This document shows positions 1 to 5,597 of a stretch of 9,209 bases of DNA, in pieces. The stretch lies in NCBI GenBank assembly GCA_946482595.1, contig CAMLSD010000142.1:1-9209 (forward strand), written 5' to 3'. The DNA comes from an uncultured Comamonadaceae bacterium (GTDB lineage: Bacteria; Pseudomonadota; Gammaproteobacteria; Burkholderiales; Burkholderiaceae). Under the pieces are notes generated by a model. The model was not told the DNA's origin. It ran no database searches and saw nothing but the letters and a program-made list of their open reading frames with translations. The position numbers were made by a program, and so were the translations under genes. The first letter of the stretch is position 1, and every line of letters starts with the position of its first letter.

Positions 1-1061
1 GTCAGCGAGCGGCCGATGATCAGGTTGATGCGGCCGCCGGCGCGCACTTCGTCGAGCAGCACTTCGCTCTTGAGCTGGAACTCGGCGACGGTCTGGCCGT
101 TCTTGACGATCTTGCCGTCATACGGCAGCACCTCGACCACGTCACCCATTTCGAGGGCGGACACGTCGACCTCGATCGGCAGCGAGCCTGAGTCTTCCTG
201 GGTGTTGAAGAAGATCGGGGCGATCTTTCCGCCCAGCGTCACACCACCGAAGCGCTTGTTCGGCACGAAGGGGATGTCCTGGCCGGTGGCCCAGATCACG
301 CTGTTGGTGGCCGACTTGCGGCTGGAGCCGGTGCCGACGACGTCGCCGACGTAGGCGACCAGGTGGCCCTTCTTCTTGAGGTCTTCGATGAACTGGATCG
401 GACCGCGCTTGCCGTCTTCCTCGGGCTTGAACGCGGCGTCCGGGCGCGTGTTCTTGAGCATCGCCAGGTAGTGCAGCGGGATGTCCGGGCGGCTCCAGGC
501 GTCGGGCGCGGGCGACAGGTCGTCGGTGTTGGTTTCGCCCGGCACCTTGAACACGGTGACGGTGATCTTGCGATCGACTTCGGGGCGCGAGGTGAACCAC
601 TCGGCGTCGGCCCACGACTGCATGACCTCGCGAGCCTTCGCATTGCCGGCCTTGACCTTCTCGGCAACGTCATGGAAGGCGTCGAACATCAGCAGCGTCT
701 TCTTCAGGCCCTCGGCTGCGACTGCCGCCACATCGGCGTCGTCGAGCAGGTCGATCAGGGGCTTGACGTTGTAGCCGCCCACCATCGTGCCCAGCAGTTC
801 GGTGGCCTTGGCCTTCGAGATCAGGCCCACGGCAATGTCGCCATGCGCCACAGCGGCGAGGAAGGAGGCCTTGACCTTGGCGGCATCGTCCACGCCGGGA
901 GGCACGCGGTGGGTCAGGAGGTCCAGCAGGAAGGCTTCTTCACCGGCGGGCGGGTTCTTCAGCAGCTCGATCACCTCGGCGGTCTGGGTGGCAGACAGCG
1001 GCAGCGGGGGGATGCCGAGCGCGGCGCGTTCGGCGACATGGTCGCGGTAGGTTTGCAGCAT
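1..1061 (-). CDS. acnB: Aconitate hydratase B (partial, N-terminal 353 residues)
   Basis: AcnB interconverts citrate and isocitrate through cis-aconitate in the cytoplasm; related enzymes also hydrate 2-methyl-cis-aconitate. The visible part begins MLQTYRDHVAERAALGIPPL, typical of AcnB. Residues 1 to about 160 are the helical HEAT-like domain peculiar to AcnB. From about 165 comes the swivel domain, which in AcnB precedes the [4Fe-4S] domains. It carries GETNTDDLSPAPDAW (175-189) and the substrate-binding loop GTGSSRKSATNSV (243-255). The iron-sulfur cysteines lie beyond the left edge: the family has about 860 residues and only 353 codons are here. The ATG at 1061-1059 is preceded by GGAG (1068-1071) with six bases between. 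The gene has its own promoter and palindromic operator, and a terminator separates it from the gene upstream, so it is probably transcribed alone. The family call is very secure. Confidence 0.97.
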   Translation of the reverse strand, partial: MLQTYRDHVAERAALGIPPLPLSATQTAEVIELLKNPPAGEEAFLLDLLTHRVPPGVDDAAKVKASFLAAVAHGDIAVGLISKAKATELLGTMVGGYNVKPLIDLLDDADVAAVAAEGLKKTLLMFDAFHDVAEKVKAGNAKAREVMQSWADAEWFTSRPEVDRKITVTVFKVPGETNTDDLSPAPDAWSRPDIPLHYLAMLKNTRPDAAFKPEEDGKRGPIQFIEDLKKKGHLVAYVGDVVGTGSSRKSATNSVIWATGQDIPFVPNKRFGGVTLGGKIAPIFFNTQEDSGSLPIEVDVSALEMGDVVEVLPYDGKIVKNGQTVAEFQLKSEVLLDEVRAGGRINLIIGRSL

Positions 1062-1067
1062 GGGGGG

Positions 1068-1071
1068 CTCC
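1068..1071 (-). promoter_or_regulatory. Ribosome binding site of acnB
   Basis: On the minus strand GGAG stands six bases before the acnB ATG. This fixes the start at 1061. Confidence 0.7.
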
Positions 1072-1116
1072 GGTGTGGGTGGCCGGCAATCCGGGACGGG
1101 CGCCGGTGACTCTCGT

Positions 1117-1144
1117 ATTTTATGTCTTATATAAGACTTGCCAA
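1117..1144 (-). promoter_or_regulatory. Sigma-70-type promoter of acnB
   Basis: Read on the minus strand there is TTGGCA (plus positions 1139-1144; one mismatch to TTGACA), a 16-base spacer, and TAAAAT (1117-1122; one mismatch to TATAAT). Transcription would start near 1110, giving an untranslated leader of about 48 bases before the acnB ATG. The spacer is occupied by the palindrome GTCTTATATAAGAC. The prediction is from box matches and position only. Confidence 0.7.
1124..1137. promoter_or_regulatory. Palindromic operator in the acnB promoter (probable GntR-family site)
   Basis: GTCTTATATAAGAC is a perfect 14-bp inverted repeat. The same 14 bases recur at 4219-4232 between mdh and gntR, and the identity extends to 18 bases (1120-1137 equals 4215-4232). 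It lies wholly within the -35/-10 spacer of the acnB promoter, where a bound protein would exclude RNA polymerase. GntR-family regulators bind short dyads of this kind, and one is encoded beside the second copy. Assignment to that regulator is inference. Confidence 0.75.
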
Positions 1145-1204
1145 GGACTTCTGCGTCACAACGGCGTCAGAACGGACAGACGGCACGCGTTTGCATCGGC
1201 ACGG

Positions 1205-1237
1205 ATTGTGCACTGCCGCATGCGGCAGTGGCGCAAT
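1205..1237. repeat. Inverted repeat with a perfect 20-bp palindromic core
   Basis: The core CACTGCCGCATGCGGCAGTG (1211-1230) is perfectly self-complementary. The arms extend outward to ATTGTG (1205-1210) and CGCAAT (1232-1237) with one bulged G at 1231 and one G-T pair, giving about 16-bp arms. No T-tract follows on either strand, so it does not look like an intrinsic terminator. It lies about 110 bases upstream of the predicted acnB start site and downstream of the terminator at 1261-1283. Its function is unknown; an upstream regulator-binding site is possible. Confidence 0.6.
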
Positions 1238-1260
1238 ATCCGACCGGCAGGTCACGACAC

Positions 1261-1283
1261 AAAAATGGCGGCCGAAGCCGCCA
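1261..1283 (-). terminator. Intrinsic terminator after the small secreted-protein gene
   Basis: On the minus strand TGGCGGC, loop TTCG, and GCCGCCA form a perfect 7-bp GC-rich stem closed by a stable UUCG-type tetraloop. TTTTT (1261-1265) follows directly. It starts about 20 bases past the stop codon at 1304 and isolates acnB from transcription of the genes upstream of it. Confidence 0.88.
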
Positions 1284-1303
1284 GGTTCAGGGGGCGCGGC
1301 GAG

Positions 1304-1831
1304 TCACTTCGCGGCGTCGGCCCCGGCAATCCCGATGCTCTCGCGCTGGCGATTGGCCATCGCCTCGCGGTGCATCGGGTGCACGCAGTTGTCGGCGATG
1401 CGGTAGCCCAGCGCCGTGTTCATCAGCATGGATTTGTCGGCAATCTGCAGCATCAGGGCCTGCCCGCGCACGTCTTCGAGGCGCAAGGCTCCCGTGGATG
1501 ACAGCACCGGCTTGACGACCCAGGTCTGGGTCGCCAGCGTGACGCGGAAATACGCCGGGTGATCCGGGTCCGGGACCACCTGAACATGCTGCCCAAGTTC
1601 GCAGTCGCTGCGACCGACATACACCCGCGTGGCGGCATCGACCTGCTCGGGCGACGCCGCCGTCATCGCAATCGGCGCTGCCACGGCTGCCGCCTTTGCC
1701 GCCCGCTGCGCCTTGGGCTTGGTGGTGGACGGTTTCTTGGGCTTGGCGGGCGGGGCGCTCTGGGCGAGTGCGCTCGTGGCAACAAAGGCCAGGCTGCACA
1801 GTGCAACCGCGATGGGGCGGACGGCGATCAT
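1304..1831 (-). CDS. Small secreted protein of unknown function
   Basis: I do not recognise a named family. The 175-residue product begins MIAVRPIAVALCSLAFVATS and continues ALA-Q, a good Sec signal peptide with signal peptidase I cleavage expected after residue 23. There is no lipobox, so a soluble periplasmic location is likely. Residues 24 to about 60 form a low-complexity linker rich in Ala, Lys and Pro. The rest (about 62-160) looks like a compact domain with just two cysteines, C77 (SDCELG) and C149 (ADNCVHP), which could form a disulfide. The start at 1831 is preferred over an in-frame ATG at 1894 because AGGAG sits six bases upstream and the signal peptide begins exactly there. It lies 162 bases beyond the CitE-like gene and ends at a strong terminator. 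The fold loosely recalls small beta-rich periplasmic domains, but I would not assign one. Confidence 0.8.
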   Translation of the reverse strand: MIAVRPIAVALCSLAFVATSALAQSAPPAKPKKPSTTKPKAQRAAKAAAVAAPIAMTAASPEQVDAATRVYVGRSDCELGQHVQVVPDPDHPAYFRVTLATQTWVVKPVLSSTGALRLEDVRGQALMLQIADKSMLMNTALGYRIADNCVHPMHREAMANRQRESIGIAGADAAK

Positions 1832-1993
1832 GGATGTCTCCTGCAGGACTGCAACGTGCCCCGATTGTCGGCATGTGCATTCGGTAACACGCATGAGTTT
1901 GCACTGTTCCGGGGCGTATTTCGAGACTTTTTTCAGCTTCAGGCAGGTTGTGCTGACATCTTGCAGACGAGATCCCGCCCGGCCGCGCCCTGT

Positions 1994-3028
1994 TCAGCCC
2001 GCCCGGAAGAACGCGTCCCGAGCCGCCTGCGACACCGGTCGGCCGGTGCGGTGAGCGCGCAGCAGCACATGCCAGTAGTAGCGGTAGCTCGCCCGGTCAT
2101 GCAACGTGTCGGACCCGCGCGTGCGATGCCGGATCGGCCCCCACTGCGCGGCCTGCGCGGCCAGCAGGATCTCTGCCGCATCCTCGACATCTGCTGCATC
2201 CGGTGCAAACGCCTCCACGATCGGGCGGATCTGGTTCGGGTGGATGCTCCACATGCGCGTGTAGCCGAGTTCGCTGGCAGCCCGATGCGCAGCCTGGCCC
2301 AGTGCGGACGCATCATTGAATTCGGTCACCACACAGTGCGAGGGGGTCTTGCCGTGGGCATGGCTGGCCGCAGCGATCTCGAGCTTGGCGCGCAGCACCA
2401 GCGGATGGCTGAACTGCCCCGCGACGCTCATCCCGTGCGCCGGGATGGCGCCACGGTGCGCCGAGACAAAATCCATCAGTCCGAACGACAGCGACTCGAT
2501 GCGCGGTTGGGCGGCGATCTCCCAGGCCTCGCGCAGTGCGCCGTGGGTCTCGATCAGCACATGCACGGGCACCGCGCGTGTCAGCCCGTGTGCGGCTGAC
2601 ACTGCGTCGATGTGCCCGACGGCCCGCACGACATCGGCCAGTCCCTCCGGTTTGGGAACCATCAGGTACGCCAGCCGCTGGCCGCAGCGCGACAGCAGTG
2701 CGTCGACCTCTTCCTCGAAACGGGGGTGACTCACCGGATGCACCCGGGCGCCCACACGGCCATGGCAGTTGGCGGATGAGTTGACGAGTTCGGCGATCAG
2801 CTGGATGTGCTCGATCTCGCCGCCGACCGGCGCGCCGTCTTCGGCGTCGAGCGTGGCGTCGAACACGGCTGCACCGAACTCGTCAGCCAGTTCGCCCTGC
2901 AGCGCCAGGCTCTTGCGCATGCGGGCCTCGACCCCGGCATAGTGGTCACACACCGGCAGCGAGGCAATCGTCTCATCGGCGCCGAACAGGGCGGCCGTGG
3001 GGTGCAGGAGGTCGGTGGAAGCGGGCAT
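1994..3028 (-). CDS. CitE/HpcH-type CoA-ester lyase (malyl-CoA or citramalyl-CoA lyase-like)
   Basis: This 344-residue protein belongs to the HpcH/HpaI aldolase / citrate lyase beta-subunit superfamily. These are Mg2+-dependent TIM-barrel enzymes that cleave or condense short acyl-CoA esters such as malyl-CoA, beta-methylmalyl-CoA or citramalyl-CoA. Visible motifs are DAEDGAP (61-67, the family's D-x-E-D region), RVHP (95-98), MVPKPEG (123-129), IETHGAL (159-165, with metal ligand E160), FGLMDF (182-187, with metal ligand D186) and IHPNQI (262-267). All catalytic elements look intact. No citrate lyase alpha (CitF) or gamma (CitD) gene adjoins it, so it is a stand-alone lyase and not part of a citrate lyase complex. 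The N-terminal MPASTDLLHPTAALF supports the ATG at 3028, although no clear Shine-Dalgarno sequence precedes it. The start lies only about 30 bases after the mdh terminator. The substrate is undetermined. Confidence 0.88.
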   Translation of the reverse strand: MPASTDLLHPTAALFGADETIASLPVCDHYAGVEARMRKSLALQGELADEFGAAVFDATLDAEDGAPVGGEIEHIQLIAELVNSSANCHGRVGARVHPVSHPRFEEEVDALLSRCGQRLAYLMVPKPEGLADVVRAVGHIDAVSAAHGLTRAVPVHVLIETHGALREAWEIAAQPRIESLSFGLMDFVSAHRGAIPAHGMSVAGQFSHPLVLRAKLEIAAASHAHGKTPSHCVVTEFNDASALGQAAHRAASELGYTRMWSIHPNQIRPIVEAFAPDAADVEDAAEILLAAQAAQWGPIRHRTRGSDTLHDRASYRYYWHVLLRAHRTGRPVSQAARDAFFRAG

Positions 3029-3057
3029 GGTGGGTCAGGGCGCAGTCTCGGGTGAAG

Positions 3058-3089
3058 AAAAAAGGGCCGACCCTTTGCAGGATCGGCCC
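3058..3089 (-). terminator. Intrinsic terminator after mdh
   Basis: On the minus strand GGGCCGATCC and GGGTCGGCCC pair as a 10-bp stem (one T-G pair) with loop TGCAAA (3064-3089). TTTTTT (3058-3063) follows. It begins about 31 bases past the mdh stop codon and lies 29 bases before the CitE-like start codon, so it separates the two genes or attenuates readthrough from mdh. Confidence 0.9.
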
Positions 3090-3120
3090 CCGGTCGGTCG
3101 ATGCCCGGAGGGCACCGGCA

Positions 3121-4107
3121 TCACAGCAGGTGCTTGACGCCGTCCTGCTCTTCCAGCAGTTCGGCCAGGGTCTTGTTGATGCATTCCTGCGAGAACGCGT
3201 CGATTTCCAGGCCTTCGACCAGCTTGTACTCGCCGCCTTCGCAGGTGACCGGATAGCCGAACATCACGTCCTTCGGGATGCCGTATTCACCATTGGAGGG
3301 CACGCCCATCGTGACCCACTTGCCGTTGGTGCCCAGGGCCCAGTCGCGCATGTGGTCGATCGCGGCATTCGCGGCCGATGCAGCCGACGACAGCCCACGC
3401 GCGGCGATGATGGCGGCGCCGCGCTTGCCCACGGTGGGCAGGAAGGTCTCGCGGTTCCAGGTTTCGTCGTTGATCATGGCCTTGACCGACTGGCCGTCGA
3501 TCGTGGCGAAACGGTAGTCGGCGTACATCGTGGGCGAGTGGTTGCCCCACACGGCCAGCTTCTCGATGCTGGCCACCGGCTTGCCGGTCTTGGCGGCGAT
3601 CTGGCTCAGCGCGCGGTTGTGGTCCAGGCGCAGCATCGCGGTGAAGTTCTTGCGCGGCAGGTCAGGCGCGCTCTTCATGGCGATGTAGGCGTTGGTGTTG
3701 GCGGGGTTGCCCACCACCAGCACGCGCACGTCGCGGCTGGCCACGGCATTCAGTGCCTTGCCTTGTGCGGTGAAGATCTGCGCATTGGCCGACAGCAGGT
3801 CCTTGCGCTCCATGCCGGGGCCGCGCGGACGGGCACCCACCAGCAGGGCGTAGTCGGTGTCCTTGAAGGCGGTGTTGGCATCGCTGTGGGCTTCCATGCC
3901 GGCCAGCAGCGGGAAGGCACAATCTTCGAGCTCCATCATCACGCCCTTGAGCGCGTTCTGGGCCTTTTCGTCCGGAATCTCGAGCAGTTGCAGGATCACG
4001 GGCTGGTCCTTGCCCAGCATTTCGCCGGAGGCGATGCGGAACAGCAGGGCGTAGCCGATCTGGCCGGCTGCGCCAGTGACTGCCACGCGGACGGGTTTCT
4101 TGCTCAT
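3121..4107 (-). CDS. mdh: Malate dehydrogenase (NAD-dependent)
   Basis: This enzyme oxidises malate to oxaloacetate with NAD+ in the cytoplasm, the TCA step that supplies citrate synthase. The 328-residue product belongs to the MDH type resembling cytosolic eukaryotic enzymes. It has the Rossmann motif TGAAGQIG (11-18), an acidic residue in LLEIPDE (E43) that should hold the adenosine ribose, the substrate loop [15 protein letters not shown] (91-105), LRLDHNRA (159-166) with R160 and catalytic partner D162, and catalytic H190 in WGNHSP. The ATG at 4107 is chosen over an in-frame ATG at 4161: [18 protein letters not shown] is the usual family start and GGAG lies seven bases upstream. It is divergent from the GntR regulator with a shared palindromic operator between them, and a strong terminator follows. 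Confidence 0.97.
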   Translation of the reverse strand: MSKKPVRVAVTGAAGQIGYALLFRIASGEMLGKDQPVILQLLEIPDEKAQNALKGVMMELEDCAFPLLAGMEAHSDANTAFKDTDYALLVGARPRGPGMERKDLLSANAQIFTAQGKALNAVASRDVRVLVVGNPANTNAYIAMKSAPDLPRKNFTAMLRLDHNRALSQIAAKTGKPVASIEKLAVWGNHSPTMYADYRFATIDGQSVKAMINDETWNRETFLPTVGKRGAAIIAARGLSSAASAANAAIDHMRDWALGTNGKWVTMGVPSNGEYGIPKDVMFGYPVTCEGGEYKLVEGLEIDAFSQECINKTLAELLEEQDGVKHLL

Positions 4108-4180
4108 GGTGAGACTCCAGGGGATCGTTGTGAGGAAGGAGGGTCGGCCAGCAAGCCGCAAAGGACTGCAAGTGTAGGCG

Positions 4181-4209
4181 AGTCTAGGTGTTTATCCCCA
4201 GTACGTCAA
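4181..4209 (-). promoter_or_regulatory. Sigma-70-type promoter of mdh
   Basis: Read on the minus strand: TTGACG (plus 4204-4209; one mismatch to consensus), 17 bases, then TAGACT (4181-4186; two mismatches). The predicted start is near 4174, giving a leader of about 67 bases. The 18-bp palindrome at 4217-4234 ends seven bases upstream of the -35 box, with its centre near -52. Confidence 0.65.
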
Positions 4210-4216
4210 TGGTCTT

Positions 4217-4234
4217 ATGTCTTATATAAGACAT
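4217..4234. promoter_or_regulatory. 18-bp palindromic operator between mdh and gntR
   Basis: ATGTCTTATATAAGACAT is a perfect 18-bp inverted repeat and contains the same 14-bp core as the acnB operator. An extra half-site GTCTTA (4212-4217) lies in direct orientation seven bases before the half-site at 4219-4224. It sits upstream of the mdh -35 box and over the likely gntR promoter, the expected place for an autoregulated GntR-family protein. Confidence 0.8.
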
Positions 4235-4235
4235 C

Positions 4236-4241
4236 TATCAT
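4236..4241 (+). promoter_or_regulatory. Possible -10 box of the gntR promoter
   Basis: TATCAT matches TATAAT at five of six positions and lies 44 bases before the gntR ATG. No good -35 box lies at normal spacing; the region where one would be overlaps the palindrome at 4217-4234. If real, the promoter would be directly blocked by a protein on the operator. This is a weak prediction. Confidence 0.35.
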
Positions 4242-4284
4242 CAGTTTCTGGACTTCACCGGGGGCTTGTGTTGCAATCTCGCGC

Positions 4285-5067
4285 ATGGCCAACCAGCCCC
4301 AGCCCCAGCCCCCGTCCACCGAAGCCGCAGCGCCTGGCGCCGATGCCGGCGGTCCGGCGTTCAGCCCGCTCTACCAGCAGATCAAGGCCCTGATCACCAA
4401 GGGCCTGCAGTCGGGCGAATGGCGTCCGGGCGAGGCCATTCCGAGCGAGATGGAGCTGGCCGCGCGCTTCCGTGTGAGCCAGGGCACGGTGCGCAAGGCG
4501 ATCGACGAACTCGCGGCCGAGAACCTGCTGGTCCGCCGACAGGGCAAGGGCACCTTCGTGGCGACCCACGCCGAAGAGAAGATCCAGTATCGCTTCCTTC
4601 GGCTCATGCCCGACGACGGGGTCGTGGCACCCTACGAGCGCCGCTTCATCGACTGCCGCCGGCTGCGCGCGCCGGCCGAGGTGGCCCGTGCGCTCGATCT
4701 CAAGGCCGGCGATGCGGCCATCCAGATCCGTCGCATGCTGCACTCGCGCGGGCAGGCCGTGGTGCTCGACGACATCTGGCTCAACGGGCAGATGTTCAAG
4801 GGCCTGACGGCGGAGCGCCTGAGCGACTACCGCGGCCCGATGTACGCGCTGTTCGAGACCGAGTTCGGCGTGCGCATGATCCGCGCCGAGGAAAAGCTGC
4901 GTGCGGTGAGTGCCGACGCGCCGACGGCCGCCTTGCTGGGTGTGGCCGAGGGCGCGCCGCTGCTGAGTGTGGAGCGGCTGTCGCTCACCTATGGCGATCG
5001 GCCGGTGGAGTTTCGCCGTGGCCTGTACAACACGGCATCGCATTTCTACCGCAACGAAGTGCAATGA
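4285..5067 (+). CDS. GntR-family transcriptional regulator, HutC subfamily (UTRA domain), probable TCA-cycle regulator
   Basis: This is a 260-residue DNA-binding regulator. After a Gln/Pro/Ala-rich N-terminus (1-26), residues 27-92 form the GntR winged helix-turn-helix: PLYQQIKALI, then IPSEMELAARFRVSQGTVR and the wing RRQGKGTFV. Residues from about 100 to 255 match a UTRA effector-binding domain (ERRFIDCRRLRAP, DDIWLNGQMF, VEFRRGLYNTASHFY). HutC-type proteins usually act as dimeric repressors released by a small molecule; the effector here is unknown, a TCA intermediate being a reasonable guess. The ATG at 4285 is the only suitable start: no alternative start codon lies close upstream in frame, but no Shine-Dalgarno sequence is evident either. 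The reading frame stays open back to 3052, but that part is antisense to mdh and not coding. Comparative genomics has proposed GntR-family TCA regulators (I recall the name SdhR) in betaproteobacteria; I cannot verify that this is the same protein. Confidence 0.92.
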   Translation: MANQPQPQPPSTEAAAPGADAGGPAFSPLYQQIKALITKGLQSGEWRPGEAIPSEMELAARFRVSQGTVRKAIDELAAENLLVRRQGKGTFVATHAEEKIQYRFLRLMPDDGVVAPYERRFIDCRRLRAPAEVARALDLKAGDAAIQIRRMLHSRGQAVVLDDIWLNGQMFKGLTAERLSDYRGPMYALFETEFGVRMIRAEEKLRAVSADAPTAALLGVAEGAPLLSVERLSLTYGDRPVEFRRGLYNTASHFYRNEVQ

Positions 5068-5070
5068 AGG

Positions 5071-5097
5071 TGCGCACACCGAACCTGTGTGCACAGG
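5071..5097. promoter_or_regulatory. Overlapping inverted repeats between gntR and sdhC
   Basis: TGCGCACAC (5071-5079) and GTGTGCACA (5087-5095) are complementary at eight of nine positions around a 7-base loop. Overlapping them, CCTGTG and CACAGG (5084-5097) form another dyad with a 2-base centre. The hairpin starts three bases after the gntR stop, so it could be a weak terminator, but no T-tract follows. It also lies just upstream of, or over, the likely -35 region of sdhC, so an operator is equally possible. It does not resemble the GTCTTATATAAGAC site. Confidence 0.45.
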
Positions 5098-5114
5098 CAT
5101 GTGCTGCGTTGCAA

Positions 5115-5120
5115 TAAAAT
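5115..5120 (+). promoter_or_regulatory. Possible -10 box of the sdh operon promoter
   Basis: TAAAAT matches the -10 consensus at five of six positions and is identical to the acnB -10 box. It lies 40 bases before the sdhC ATG. The expected -35 zone (about 5091-5097) has no good match and overlaps the dyad at 5084-5097, so this promoter might depend on an activator. Low certainty. Confidence 0.4.
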
Positions 5121-5159
5121 CCACGGGTTTCATTGTCGTTACAGCCAAGAAGGTTGGGT

Positions 5160-5573
5160 ATGTCAAAACAAAGACCGGGAACCATGCGTCTGCCAGACGC
5201 CCTGCAATATCGACTCCCCCTGGCAGGGGTGGTGTCCATCCTGCACCGAGCCAGCGGCCTGCTGATGTTCCTGCTGCTGCCCCTGGTGATCTGGCTTTTC
5301 GACAAGAGCGTCACCTCGGAGGTGTCGTACGAAGAGTTCACCAGCGCGTTCTCGGTGGGGTTGTGGGTGTTTCCCGGCTGGGTGCTGAAGGTGGTCGTGC
5401 TGGGGCTGATCTGGTCGTACCTGCATCACTTCATCGCCGGTGTGCGCCACCTCTGGATGGACGTGTGCCACACCGTCAGCAAGGAGCAGGGTCGCCAGTC
5501 GGCAGTCGTCACGCTGGTGCTCAGCGTGCTGCTGACGGTGGCGCTGGGCGCCAAGCTGTTCGGCCTGTATTGA
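5160..5573 (+). CDS. sdhC: Succinate dehydrogenase cytochrome b556 subunit
   Basis: SdhC is one of two inner-membrane anchors of succinate dehydrogenase (complex II); it helps hold heme b and form the ubiquinone site. The 137-residue product has the signature SILHRASG (26-33), with S26 and R30 matching the quinone-site Ser and Arg of E. coli SdhC. It also has HHFIAGVRHLWMD (89-101), in which H90 aligns with the axial heme ligand. Three membrane helices are visible, at roughly 31-47, 74-96 and 114-135. The ATG at 5160 is preferred over an in-frame TTG at 5133 because AGAAGG lies six bases upstream and the N-terminus then matches the family. It is the first gene of the sdhCDAB-sdhE-gltA operon; sdhD begins 24 bases after its stop. 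Confidence 0.95.
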   Translation: MSKQRPGTMRLPDALQYRLPLAGVVSILHRASGLLMFLLLPLVIWLFDKSVTSEVSYEEFTSAFSVGLWVFPGWVLKVVVLGLIWSYLHHFIAGVRHLWMDVCHTVSKEQGRQSAVVTLVLSVLLTVALGAKLFGLY

Positions 5574-5597
5574 GAACCTGACAACGAGACTCCCACG

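Noticed and set aside
363..1109. Plus-strand open frame of 248 codons opposite acnB
   Set aside because: It is a shadow of acnB; the minus-strand protein is unmistakable.
1832..1894. ATG at 1894 as the start of the secreted protein
   Set aside because: It would put 21 polar residues before the signal peptide; the ATG at 1831 has AGGAG and starts the signal peptide exactly.
1559..2599. Plus-strand open frame of 346 codons opposite the secreted protein and the CitE-like lyase
   Set aside because: It is antisense to recognisable genes, spans their intergenic gap and has no domain or ribosome binding site.
3098..3118. Small inverted repeats (TGCCC/GGGCA and GATGCC/GGCATC) at the mdh stop codon
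   Set aside because: The arms are short, the two pairings are mutually exclusive and no T-tract follows; the strong terminator at 3058-3089 explains termination.
3052..4284. Long upstream extension of the gntR reading frame (411 extra codons)
   Set aside because: It runs antisense through mdh and across the operator. The GntR wing-helix domain begins shortly after the ATG at 4285, so no N-terminal fusion is credible.
5133..5159. TTG as an earlier start for sdhC
   Set aside because: It adds nine residues not typical of the family, whereas ATG at 5160 has AGAAGG at good spacing.
4255..5166. Minus-strand open frame of 303 codons opposite gntR
   Set aside because: It is antisense to a clear GntR/UTRA protein and extends into the sdhC leader, with no recognisable motif.
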